Shown here piece by piece: positions 11,904 through 20,662 of a stretch of 64,000 bases of DNA; within the stretch, counting starts at the first letter, position 1; every line of letters starts with the position of its first letter. The stretch spans positions 682,001 to 746,000 of the forward strand of contig SAXG01000018.1 of the NCBI GenBank assembly GCA_012932865.1, in the 5' to 3' direction. The notes under the pieces are model-generated. The model had not been told where the DNA came from, made no database searches, and saw only the letters and a program-made list of their open reading frames with translations. The DNA comes from Amylostereum areolatum (taxonomy: Eukaryota > Basidiomycota > Agaricomycetes > Russulales > Stereaceae). A program made the translations under genes and the position numbers.

Positions 11904-12050
11904 AGAAAGGAATCTCGACGGCCTAGCGGCACGACAAGCTGCAGAGCGTGGAGGCAAGACAAGAGAGACGCCGGCATCTACCGAGGGCCAGCGTCGGCCA
12001 TAGACTACGTTCTGGGCGGCGCTCGTGCCTCGCGCTGCCCAGAACTACAA
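11904..12050. repeat. split direct repeat B, inner copy
   Basis: Looks identical to 18369-18515. It abuts the inner A copy; the junction 'ctacaatctatgg' is what a circularised element would carry. Confidence 0.9.
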
Positions 12051-12263
12051 TCTATGGACTTGCCTCACTCGGTCTCACCCATGACAGAGCGGGAACACCC
12101 AGCGCAACACAACACATGATCATTGAGCATGAAAGGGAGAACACCTAAGTAGAAACAGGATGACATGGAGCAGAATGATGGTATCAGAACAATGGGCGAG
12201 GATCCGCGCAGCGGATCCACCGGCACCAAACAACACTAGCATAGGCGAACGGGCATCCGCGAT
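12051..12263. repeat. split direct repeat A, inner copy
   Basis: Second copy of repeat A, directly adjoining inner repeat B. It lies just downstream of the recombinase ORF on the element's strand. Confidence 0.9.
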
Positions 12264-12336
12264 ACCCAAGAAGGTAGGAGGCTGACGACGCATCAGCGGA
12301 CGCCCGATTCCCAAAACGCTAGGAGACAGACTCACC

Positions 12337-14247
12337 TCAACGCACTGGAGGCAACGCGATCCGCAGGAAGTTGCCCTGGAGTGGCGGGTTTGGCTGCATG
12401 TATGGCGCGAGGACCTCCGCGTGCCGCCGAAGATAGAGCAAAAAGGCACTGCTGGCCCATCGACCCATCACCTGGACCTCCGCAAAGGGAACCCCTTGCA
12501 AGAGGTAGTGCAGTGTGCCCCCGATGCGGAAACCGTGGCAGAGTTTGAAGTCAATGGCTGCCGCGTGGCATGCCTCCTGCAGGCGCGCAACAAACCTGGC
12601 TTTCAGAAGGGGAATGCGCTTTCCGGCGCCGTCTGTGTAGGTGAACAGGTGCTCCTTCTCGCCGGGCGCATTAACCGCGAACTGATTCTCAAGCGCGGCA
12701 CGTGGGTCCGTGATGTCATTCTGCGGGGCCCATGCCATCGACTCGCGCGGCTTGCCGACACGCTGGGATTTTGAGCGGGGGAGAGTGATCTTCGTGAACG
12801 GCTCGCCTGTGCCCTCCTTCGCGCCATGCTCGACATGGGTGGGTGTGGGATACCTCCTGGGCGCAAAGGACTCCTTGCCCTTCGTAGCCTTGACGGCCAG
12901 CTCCCCAGTGCGACCGATGCCGTAAAAGAGGGAGGTGGTGCATGCCCAAACGGCGGCGTCGAGCGGGGAAGACAGGTCCAGCTGTGCTCGTATAGCCACG
13001 AGGTCGCTGACCAGATATGGGAGGCGGGGTGGTCTAGACGAGGCTTTTGGGGCACACGCCGCTGCCGCGCGCAGGAGGATGGGGGTGTATGCGGAATCCA
13101 TGGACCACTGCTTGCGGTGGATGACGTGCCAAGCACGAACACCCGCTAGATAGCTTGAGATTGTACTTTGCGAATAGCCTCCGATGAGCGAGGCTGCGAA
13201 GATGAGCAGCAGCTCCGGACTTGCTGGGGCGCGCTCCGCTTCCGGTACCTGCCGCCCGTCGCACACAACGTGGTAGGTGAGCAAGCCCGCAGCGTACGTC
13301 TCTAGGGTGCCGGGCCTCCAACCCTCCCCGAGGACCCGGAAAAGCCTCGCCTCGTCGTCGGAGTTAAAGGGGGCGGGCAGAGGGCTCCCTCCCGCTGGTA
13401 TCCACTTGAAGAGGCGCTCACGCGCAAGACAGTGCGGGCGGAGATCTGATGAGCTAGGGGTGAGTCCGGGGCGATAGGGGCGCGGCCTAGCCGCTACTGG
13501 CTCCTCAGTGGGTAGGGGGGCTGGGAAGGCGTGCGGGGCTTCACGCCTCCCATTGCGCCTCCGCCTGGAAGAAAACCTCGGCGAATTCGCCGCTGGCAAA
13601 ATCGCGAGCTGCGCGCTGCTGGTCGGAACGCACGGGTTTGCAGGGAAAGGGAAGGGTATGGCACTGCCATTGCATGCCGGCTTGTTGCTGATCAGGACAC
13701 GGGGGCGCGCGTGGGGCGGGAAAGGTATGGAGCTGCCGTTGCGCCTCTGCTTGCAGTTCGGTCGGGGTGGCTGGTGCATCGAAGTCGACGACAAAGGTGC
13801 GGAGAGCGTCGGGAATGGGAAGGGGAGGGAGCCGGAGGTGTTGCGGTGGGTAGAGCCCCCTTGACGGCCTGTCGGCGGGGTTGCTTTCACTGCGCACATA
13901 GTGCGTGGCCACGGTGTGCTGGCCAGGCTCAAGGATGGCATGGATCCGCTTGAAGACGGTGTTGACATGGTGCTGCCGGCTGCGGCCGTTCCACCAACCC
14001 TCGACGACTCCTTTGTTATCTCCGTATACGAGAATGTGGGATGGAGGTGGCGACGGGTGAGCGAGGATGAAGAGGGTGCGAATAAGAAACTCAAATCCGA
14101 TGGCTTCTGCCCAGCCGATGTCCCTGCCCTCCGTCTCCCAACCCGGTAACAACCGCCATGCCCTCCACCTGCCCGAGATCCAGATACCCAGCCCCACTCC
14201 GGAGCTTGCATCGGAGTACGCGTGTACGTCGGTGACGGCCGCCACAC
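12337..14247 (-). CDS. tyrosine recombinase (YR) of the retrotransposon
   Basis: An open frame of 636 codons; the recombinase itself corresponds to roughly 12337-13480, and the N-terminal part overlaps the RNase H frame. The N-terminal SAM-like/core-binding part includes LETYAAGLLTYHVVCD and STISSYLAGVRAWH. Catalytic landmarks: first Arg in GIGRTGEL, the H-x-x-R box in CHGFRIGG, and the C-terminal nucleophile Tyr in LLYLRRH. This set is typical of DIRS/Ngaro-type retroelement recombinases, which integrate the circular cDNA. No stop or frameshift interrupts the domain, so the recombinase could still be intact. The true start codon is uncertain. Confidence 0.85.
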   Translation of the reverse strand: MWRPSPTYTRTPMQAPEWGWVSGSRAGGGHGGCYRVGRRRAGTSAGQKPSDLSFLFAPSSSSLTRRHLHPTFSYTEITKESSRVGGTAAAGSTMSTPSSSGSMPSLSLASTPWPRTMCAVKATPPTGRQGGSTHRNTSGSLPFPFPTLSAPLSSTSMHQPPRPNCKQRRNGSSIPFPPHARPRVLISNKPACNGSAIPFPFPANPCVPTSSAQLAILPAANSPRFSSRRRRNGRREAPHAFPAPLPTEEPVAARPRPYRPGLTPSSSDLRPHCLARERLFKWIPAGGSPLPAPFNSDDEARLFRVLGEGWRPGTLETYAAGLLTYHVVCDGRQVPEAERAPASPELLLIFAASLIGGYSQSTISSYLAGVRAWHVIHRKQWSMDSAYTPILLRAAAACAPKASSRPPRLPYLVSDLVAIRAQLDLSSPLDAAVWACTTSLFYGIGRTGELAVKATKGKESFAPRRYPTPTHVEHGAKEGTGEPFTKITLPRSKSQRVGKPRESMAWAPQNDITDPRAALENQFAVNAPGEKEHLFTYTDGAGKRIPLLKARFVARLQEACHAAAIDFKLCHGFRIGGTLHYLLQGVPFAEVQVMGRWASSAFLLYLRRHAEVLAPYMQPNPPLQGNFLRIALPPVR

Positions 14248-14488
14248 CCGGAATGGGCCTCGATAGCGATTGCGAGAGTCGGTCTTGCCACCACAACAGG
14301 TCGCTCTGGGTTCCCCGCGGCGGAGTTCGTGGCTTGAAGGCGTCGTTGTCGTTGAAGAGAGAGAGAGCGACCTCGAGGTTCGTGAGGTACGCGCGTCCCT
14401 GCGGAATTACCCGTGCGGCATGGAGTAACTTTCCGTAAAGGCTCCGCACTTCACTGAGCACGTGCGTTCGCGAGCCTTGCCACTTAAT
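13541..14488 (-). CDS. RNase H domain, 3' half of broken RT-RNase H ORF
   Basis: Begins right at the nested element boundary (IKWQGS, then LSEVRSLYGKLLHAARV, the usual RT-to-RNase H connector) and runs to a stop at 13541. RNase H acidic residues are visible in HAYSDASSG, WAEAIGFE, VYGDNKG and SNPADRPS, the DIRS-type order. It degrades the RNA of RNA/DNA hybrids during reverse transcription. The N-terminal RT half lies across the insertion at 15680. The C-terminal tail overlaps the recombinase frame. Confidence 0.82.
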   Translation of the reverse strand: MKWQGSRTHVLSEVRSLYGKLLHAARVIPQGRAYLTNLEVALSLFNDNDAFKPRTPPRGTQSDLLWWQDRLSQSLSRPIPGVAAVTDVHAYSDASSGVGLGIWISGRWRAWRLLPGWETEGRDIGWAEAIGFEFLIRTLFILAHPSPPPSHILVYGDNKGVVEGWWNGRSRQHHVNTVFKRIHAILEPGQHTVATHYVRSESNPADRPSRGLYPPQHLRLPPLPIPDALRTFVVDFDAPATPTELQAEAQRQLHTFPAPRAPPCPDQQQAGMQWQCHTLPFPCKPVRSDQQRAARDFASGEFAEVFFQAEAQWEA

Positions 14489-14490
14489 TA

Positions 14491-15677
14491 CACCACCAGC
14501 AGTTGCCTCAGCATCAATCTATGATGGCCAGTTGGGGTGAGTCGAATGGCGTGACCGGAGGTTCACGCTGGCTTCACGTCAGCTTGAATCTAAACCCCTG
14601 ATTCGAGTTCCATCCCGCTTTTCCGTCAGTGTAAGCCAATTCCACGCCAAAGTCAGCGTGAGCACAAGCTGGTCCGTCGGTTTCAAGCCCATTTCACTGG
14701 CATTTGTAAGAAGTGGAAAGAACGGAGTCCCCGCGCGATGAGTCTGAAGTCGATTATGTAAGCAATGTCAATTTTCGTCGTCGCGCGGTGTCGTTCTTGT
14801 TTCCTCTCACCACCTCCACCGCTCAACGTCAACTCCCTCCACCTGGCCACAGCATCTCATCTACCACTGGAGACCCCGGTATAGCTGATTTCGAGACCGG
14901 AATCACATATCGGAATCTCCTCAAAGAGTGGGCTTTGACCACCCCACCCTTTCCCCTTCGCTCACATCAATGTCGAGGTCTCCAGCCCGCTCTCTCATGA
15001 GCATGAGTAGCATTGAGACAACAGCCTGGGTGCGTGTTAGTATCTCTCACTTCCTGCTCGTCTGTCTCACCACGCCACTCATGCATAGGCCCTACTAGTA
15101 CCCCTGGGGATCTCTTGTTGCCGAGGGCTCTTTCGCACTTATGGGCTTTGCTCTCGGTCTTTCCTCGTGTTCTTGGTCTCTACTCGCGGTCTCGGTCTTT
15201 GCTTGCAGTCTTGGCCTGTGGTTGTCGTCTCGCTCCTCGCTCTCGGTCCCCCTGGGTCTCTGGTTTTTGCTCGCTGGCACTTGCTAGGTTATCTCAATCC
15301 CGTTTTGCTGGCATGCCAGGTAACACACTCTAATTCATTTTTCATTCCTCCTTTTGGACCCGTAGACATCCTGTAACACCCCCCATGTACTTTGTATGGT
15401 AGTTCTCGGAATGATATATATATTACGATGCTTTGTTTGCTTCCACATTGGGATGATAAGATTGCGATAAGCATGATTTGAGCCAGCATCCCGCCGATTG
15501 CTCCTTGACGAGCTTAGTAAGATAATTGGATTGAATCCGAAGGAACTCAGCTTCCGACCCAAGGGAGCCCGTTGAGTCTGATATCAGCATGACATTTTTG
15601 GATTCCATCCGGTGTCACGCTAGCATCACACTCAGGGGCATGATATCGGAATGAAGCTGAAGGATCTGCTGGTGGTG
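14491..15677. mobile_element. nested non-autonomous DNA element, TA target duplication
   Basis: 1187 bp between TA dinucleotides (14489-14490 and 15678-15679). Imperfect terminal inverted repeats of about 25 bp start CACCACCAGCAG at both ends (left at 14491, right ending 15677) and continue with a matching TCAGC. It lacks a recognisable transposase. It interrupts the retroelement between RT and RNase H; leaving it out together with one TA makes the two halves continuous in the same frame (DTI then IKW). TA duplication suggests a Tc1/mariner-like or related TA-targeting superfamily. Interior includes a T/C-rich low-complexity tract (about 15120-15300). Confidence 0.8.
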
Positions 15678-15679
15678 TA

Positions 15680-17414
15680 TGGTGTCCCCGTATTTTTCCC
15701 GCTTCCGTTGTGGAAGCGCTATGGTGCGCGCGTCGAGGTCCCAGTCGAGACCAGTGTACTCAAATCGTACGTTAAAGGGCTTGTCCTTGTCAGCTTGCCA
15801 TGGGACACCCAGTGTTGCGGAGATGCTGTCAATGTCATCTAGGTTGCAGGAGAACTGCCGGTCGTGCTCTGAGCGCGGTGATCGTGCCGACAGATCCTGC
15901 AGGGGGAAGCTCATGTCATCGTCAAACTCCTCTAGCTGCCCGTTCTGCAAGAGCCCGCCTGCATACCATATTCTTCCCCCTGTTTGCTGCCTCCCACCCT
16001 CCGCTTGCATCCGGCGTCGGAAACGCTGGCGGGTCTCATTGTAGGCCGCGATGTGCTCCCGCCTCAGCCGAATGAAGACATGGTCGTCGACCCACTTCGA
16101 AATGGGCCCCAGGCCCTTTGCGCGCATGATATCAACTGCCGCATCTTGCAGGTTGCCGTAGACCCCGGCCATGGAAGCCGTCCCGAAACTCGCGCTGGTG
16201 TCAACCGCGAACAGGTCGTCCTCATTGGAGAGTCGGACGACGGCTCCGGGCCACTGCGACGGGTGCAGCGGGATCGTCCTATACGCTTCGGACACGTCAC
16301 GGACAGCTCCTTCTGAGCCTGGGGGAAGGGAGGAAATCAGGAGGCAAAAGGTGCGAAATGTCCCCCAAGTGCACGGAAAATTGTCCGAATGTATGTGATG
16401 ATTAATGGAGCTGTAAGGGGCGGAGAGCGAGCGAGGGTAAGAGAAGTTCTGAATTAATCGAAAGGACTCTGGTTTATGCGGCTTGGGAATTAAGGATAAG
16501 GGGGAGGTTTGGAAAGGACCGATAAGTGAAATGACGTCGCTACGAGAAAAGGGGCCAATGTAATGCTCCGCTTCGAACTCGTGTTCGACGATACGCTTGA
16601 ATTCCGTGGCGTGGTCTAGCATGGAAGGGCTGTTTAAAGGAGTGTGTGTAAAACGGATGGGCGGAAAACCGATGTCGAAGCCCTGCGCGAGACTGCGCGT
16701 CAAGCCTGGGTACTTCGCTAACAGACCCGCCTCCTCCAGTTCCCGCTGCCAGGCGTTGACATGGTACGGAGATCGAGGCTCAAGCCTTCTCCCCTCGAGG
16801 GCAAGCTTCGGCGCCGTGCTCCGAGCTCCCGCACCCTGCACACTCGTGGATGTGGTGGGAGGCCCGCGACGTACAGCCCCTCGCCCGCTGCCAGTCGAGG
16901 CAAAGCGCTCTTCCCTCGGGGTCGAGGATGACGCCCTTCGGGTTGCGGCGACAGCGCGAGGCCTTCCCGTCCCAGGTCGTGCCCGCGCGACATTGGGCGA
17001 CGTCGTGGGGCTGACGGCTAAGGCAGATGGCGCAGATGCTGCGCGCTCGCCCGCTGTCAGCCCCTCTCCCATATGGGGGCCCCGCCGCGTGCTTGTCGGA
17101 TGAGCGGGGCTCTCGCTGACGCTGCCCGCGGTCCGTGCGTTCACCGCGTTTGGGGGAGCGGTCGCTGCGTCGCTCCCAGCGGGGGGGGTAATCGCCGCGC
17201 GGCACCTTCCTGTCCATCCGCTCGCCGGAAAACGGAGGGGAACGACCCCGCTTCCGCTCGAGGGCGCCGCCATACTGCTCGGTGAGCCTGCCGAGCCTGC
17301 CCGAGGGCGCCGTGTCGCGGAGGAAAACGGCCCGATGGGGAGGGGGGGGTGACGCAGGAGAGACGCGTGCCGTCGCGGGGTGGCAGGTCGACGCAGAGCC
17401 GCAGGGCGTCGCAC
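15680..17414 (-). CDS. reverse transcriptase, 5' part of broken ORF
   Basis: The RT domain occupies the C-terminal ~370 codons. PLSLIPKPHKPESFRLIQN is the N-terminal fingers region, RDVSEAYRTIPLHP carries the first catalytic Asp, TASMAGVYGN the middle motif, and WVDDHVFI the catalytic Asp pair (W in place of the common Y/F). YTGLDWDLDARTIALP ends the thumb region. The frame runs into the nested element after KYGDTI. The upstream ~200 codons in this frame overlap the zinc-knuckle frame and are probably not translated as such; RT likely starts near 16800 (LALEGRRLEPRSPYHVNAW). Role: cDNA synthesis for the retroelement. Confidence 0.82.
16780..17217 (-). CDS. zinc-knuckle (nucleocapsid-like) part of Gag
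   Basis: This frame holds a basic Arg-rich stretch followed by two Cys/His clusters: CAICLSRQPHDVAQC and CAGCGSSEHGAEACPR, preceded by LCLDWQRARGCTSR. This resembles the nucleic-acid-binding C-terminal region of Gag-like proteins in fungal YR retroelements. It should be continuous with the Gag ORF at 17463-18308, but reading across needs an intron and/or a frame change at a run of eight G (17342-17349). Start codon uncertain. Confidence 0.55.
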   Translation of the reverse strand: MDRKVPRGDYPPRWERRSDRSPKRGERTDRGQRQREPRSSDKHAAGPPYGRGADSGRARSICAICLSRQPHDVAQCRAGTTWDGKASRCRRNPKGVILDPEGRALCLDWQRARGCTSRASHHIHECAGCGSSEHGAEACPRGEKA

Positions 17415-17462
17415 GTCATAGGTACATGGGCGCGGGGTGAGGGGAGAGGAGCGATATCGGGG

Positions 17463-18308
17463 TTAGTGATGAGGGCACGGAGGGAACGGCGGGTGAACGC
17501 ACCTCTCGATGTTTTCCGCCTGGTGCTTCAGCATGACTGACTGTGTCGTGCTCTTGAGTAGCTCCTTGTTGATGATGGCGATGTTGAAGAGGTGGCGGCT
17601 CTTGATGCCGTCGAACCAGGCTCTGCGCACGAGCGCGTGGTATTCGATGAGGATCTCCTCTCCGTACGGCTGGCGCCTCAGGTCGTGGTGCTCCAGGGCG
17701 AAATAAAATTTGGTTACGGCTTCGCAATGCTTCTCATCGTATTTGCATGTACGCATGTATGTGATAAACAGAGTGGCGCCGACCGCCATTTGTTGCCAAG
17801 AGAGGGCGGAGTCCGGGATGGCTTTCTTGCTCGGGGTCTGCGCGAGCAGGGGTTGCAGAACGACGCCGTGTTCGCCTCGCGTGAGACCGAAACCGTCCGT
17901 GGATGCGGATGTCAGCGCGGCGGTGTCCCTACAGCCCTCTACAGTGAAGTAGTAGAGCTCGATGAACTCCCCTTTGCGTAGCTTGTTCACGGCGTAGGCG
18001 GCTGGCTGCGCCTCGACGTGGTCCGGCGGCTCGGCGTCTTCATCAAAATCCGGAATGTCGGGTGCATCGTCGCCCGGTTTTGCCGCTGTGCCCGCCACTT
18101 GACGTTCGCTGTCGGCGCGGTCTTCGTCTTGCTGCGCGTTCCAGGCTGCCACGCGTTCGTCGTGCTCGCTGTTCCACAGCGCGTTGAGCCTTGCTACCGC
18201 GACATCTTGGTCTTCCCCGTTTGCGACCGCGTTCCTGCGGGCTTCGAAGCGTTGCTCGGAGAAGTCCGGCCGCGCCTCGTCGGTGGGGTCTTCCAAGATC
18301 CTTGCCAT
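17463..18308 (-). CDS. Gag-like ORF of the retrotransposon
   Basis: First ORF after the 5' repeat: MARILEDPTDEARPDFSEQ to a stop at 17463, 281 codons. Acidic middle, then a helical domain (FITYMRTCKYDEKHCEAVTKFYFALEHHDLR, LIEYHALVRRAWFDG) of the kind found in fungal DIRS/Ngaro Gag proteins. A GTGCGT donor near codon 272 (after AENIER) may splice it to the zinc-knuckle region; the last 10 codons (VHPPFPPCPHH) would then be intronic. Role: packaging of element RNA, inferred from position. Confidence 0.65.
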   Translation of the reverse strand: MARILEDPTDEARPDFSEQRFEARRNAVANGEDQDVAVARLNALWNSEHDERVAAWNAQQDEDRADSERQVAGTAAKPGDDAPDIPDFDEDAEPPDHVEAQPAAYAVNKLRKGEFIELYYFTVEGCRDTAALTSASTDGFGLTRGEHGVVLQPLLAQTPSKKAIPDSALSWQQMAVGATLFITYMRTCKYDEKHCEAVTKFYFALEHHDLRRQPYGEEILIEYHALVRRAWFDGIKSRHLFNIAIINKELLKSTTQSVMLKHQAENIERCVHPPFPPCPHH

Positions 18309-18368
18309 GTTCGGGGTACCAGAAAGCAATTTGTGAAGGAGACGGAAACGGAATGGTTCGGGAGGAAA

Positions 18369-18515
18369 AGAAAGGAATCTCGACGGCCTAGCGGCACGAC
18401 AAGCTGCAGAGCGTGGAGGCAAGACAAGAGAGACGCCGGCATCTACCGAGGGCCAGCGTCGGCCATAGACTACGTTCTGGGCGGCGCTCGTGCCTCGCGC
18501 TGCCCAGAACTACAA
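18369..18515. repeat. split direct repeat B, outer copy
   Basis: Copy of 11904-12050 with no visible difference. It marks the right boundary of the retrotransposon at 'ctacaa', 65 bp before the next gene's ATG. Confidence 0.9.
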
Positions 18516-18580
18516 ACAAGCTCTTTTGGACTTTGTAGCTCCTGCCATCGCACCCGACACCCCCGACACATTCCGCCGCC

Positions 18581-20338
18581 ATGATTGTTGTCGACAACAA
18601 CGAGGACCCTTCCTTGAAGAAGGTTGCCAGTCCGCCGCTCACACCCCAGATGCAGCAAGGACCCAGCGTACCGACGCCTGCAGCAGCAGCATCTCAGTCA
18701 GATCCACCACCCGCATACCCTGGCCCTCCTCCTCCGTCCCAGCCTCAGCGAACCCTTCCGAATCCATCACATGATGAGCGACCGCCGCCCCCAACACAAC
18801 CACTGTATCTCCGGGAAGAATACGGCGAACCCGCCGGAAAGCGCTTTATCAAGGCGTTCTTCGTCGCCATCTTCATCTACAGTCTCGCAGGCCTGCTCAT
18901 CGATAGCTTCATCGAGGTTTCTTCTAGTCGACGTCATCGAGTGAGTCTTCCTAAGCACCCCCTCCCTTCTCCATGTGGCGCGTAAGTAACAGGCAGTGAA
19001 GCATAGCAGTGTCCCCGGTGGCTGGGTGGGATTCCCGACACCCGAACGGGACGATTTCGACCGTATCAAGTGCACGTCTGGCCGGGAATGGGTGTCGTTG
19101 GCACAGGAAGATATCGTCGCTCAGGGCATGCGAAGGACGAGGATGTCTTTCGCGTTCGAGGAGGACGTGGAGGACCTCTTCTTCAGGTCGATGGGGAGCC
19201 CGTCCATGGGAAATGTGCAGGTGAAAGAGTTGGTCGGCCGCGGACGCGAAGTGCGCGTGGATGTGCAGGTGACATTCTCGCAGGACGGGCCCATCGACCA
19301 AGCCAGCATTTGCAGGCTCAGGACAAAACAGAACTCGAAGGCGGAGGGCGTGGGCATCTTCGTGCGTTTTTTTCTCAGCTTGCGCTGGTGCGGCCCTCTT
19401 ACAGGTTTGCTTTGGCAGCTTCCAGAACGTCGTGACGGACACACCATCGCCGTGGACATGACGATCTATCTCCCCGCAAATTCAAACTCTCAGCGTAACT
19501 TCGCGGCTTTGGCCATTGTCATGCCCATGTACACGATCTCTCTGGACAATCTTGCCCGCCACTTCATGTTTGAAAGGGTTTCTCTCTGGACATCGAACAA
19601 CGCCGTTGAGGCCAAGGTAAGCTCTCGTTATCCGCTACGCAATGCCTACCTTTTTTTTCTCACCCTTGGGGCCCGGTAGAACCTACACGCTCACAATATA
19701 TCCGTCATCACGAGCAACCACCGTATCAGCGGTGTCTTCAAGGTGACGAGAGCGCTCGAACTCCAGAGCAAGAACGGACTTATCGCAGTCGATGTCGACG
19801 CGCTTAACGCCGCGAATGGAATCCCCACGACCCTTAATATTGAAACCAAGAACGCGTACGCCGACTTCACTTCATTCCAGATATCCCGACCCTTCATTCA
19901 CACCCCACGCTCTCTAGGCCCCTTACCGCGAAGCTCTCCCTCACCTCTACCTCCACCTCCCACACTGGTGGGATCTTCCAAATCAACGCACATACCAGCA
20001 ACAAGCCACTGAGCGTCACGCACGCTGTCTCCCCGCCGGACTCTGTGCTGGACCTACATGCGTCAACGACGAATGCTCCCGCGCTGGTTCAGCTTGATGG
20101 CGCGTACGAGGGCGGGTTTGCCGTGCGCACGACGAATGCGAAGCCGGCGCTAGCGAAGAATGCCGCGAGTGATCCCATGGGGAAGGGGAGGAGGAGGGTA
20201 GAGAGGGTGTTCCAGAGGGCTGGGGTGGTACAGGGGGCGGTCGCATGGGTGGGTGAGGGCGAAGAATGGGAGGATAAGGATAGGAAGGGCGAGGTCGCGG
20301 TGGAGTCGACGAATGCGCCAGCAACGCTGGTTTTGTGA
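18581..20338 (+). CDS. membrane-anchored protein, DUF7330-like C-terminal domain
   Basis: The model is join(18581..18940,18993..19361,19419..19616,19680..19855,19918..20338), 507 aa, phases consistent. The N-terminal ~90 residues are Pro/Ser-rich and cytosolic-looking. One transmembrane segment (FIKAFFVAIFIYSLAGLLI, about residues 88-106) is followed by a Ser/Arg stretch. The long C-terminal part has repeated beta-strand-like units (NLHAHNISVITSNHRISGVF, ALELQSKNGLIAVDVDALN, NAHTSNKPLSVT, APALVQLDGAYEGGFAVRTTN). This matches my memory of an uncharacterised fungal family often annotated as DUF7330 with an adhesin-like beta-solenoid look; that name is unverified. Function unknown, perhaps cell-surface. 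The upstream retrotransposon has replaced its promoter beyond about 65 bp, so its expression may be altered. Confidence 0.78.
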
Positions 20339-20662
20339 GAGGTTGTGACATTCTGGTCTATCACCTGTATTTTTATTCAGTCCTACACACTTTCTCTTCT
20401 GGGGTTTCCTGATGTCCTGTTGTCTTTACCTCCTGCTATGCACTGAGTTACTGGTCAGTATAGTGTCGAGATTCGCACGTGACCGTACTGTGGGCAGAAG
20501 CTGTGCTTATTCTATAGGAGTGGCTCGGACTTGATTCCACCTCCGACTCGCTCGGAGTGGCCGTCTCTTCGCGTTTTATATCTAGGGCCTAGGCAAGTGG
20601 CATGTCTCCCTGGGCTGCGGCCCAAGGCTGACATCGGACCTTAGATCCTAAAACCGTCGACG
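20339..20662. other. intergenic
   Basis: A 324-bp spacer holding the 3' flank of the DUF7330-like gene and the F-box gene promoter. No other feature seen. Confidence 0.5.

Larger units (their letters stand above)
10487..18515 (-). mobile_element. tyrosine-recombinase retrotransposon with split direct repeats
   Basis: On the minus strand the order is: repeat B2 (18515-18369), Gag-like ORF, zinc-knuckle region, reverse transcriptase, RNase H, tyrosine recombinase, then repeats A2 and B1 abutting (12263-12051, 12050-11904), a 1.2-kb spacer, and A1 (10701-10487). The A copies look identical over about 213 bp and the B copies over 147 bp. Split direct repeats are the hallmark of PAT/Ngaro-type YR retroelements (DIRS order), which integrate through a circular intermediate by recombinase rather than integrase. 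No target-site duplication is seen; the flanks are consistent with crossover in a 2-bp AA core. The coding part carries a nested 1187-bp insertion and an apparent Gag frame problem, so this copy is probably not autonomous. Confidence 0.88.

Noticed and set aside
10598..12148. LTR retrotransposon interpretation of the direct repeats
   Set aside because: Repeat order is split (A, B-A, B), and the element encodes a tyrosine recombinase rather than an integrase or protease.
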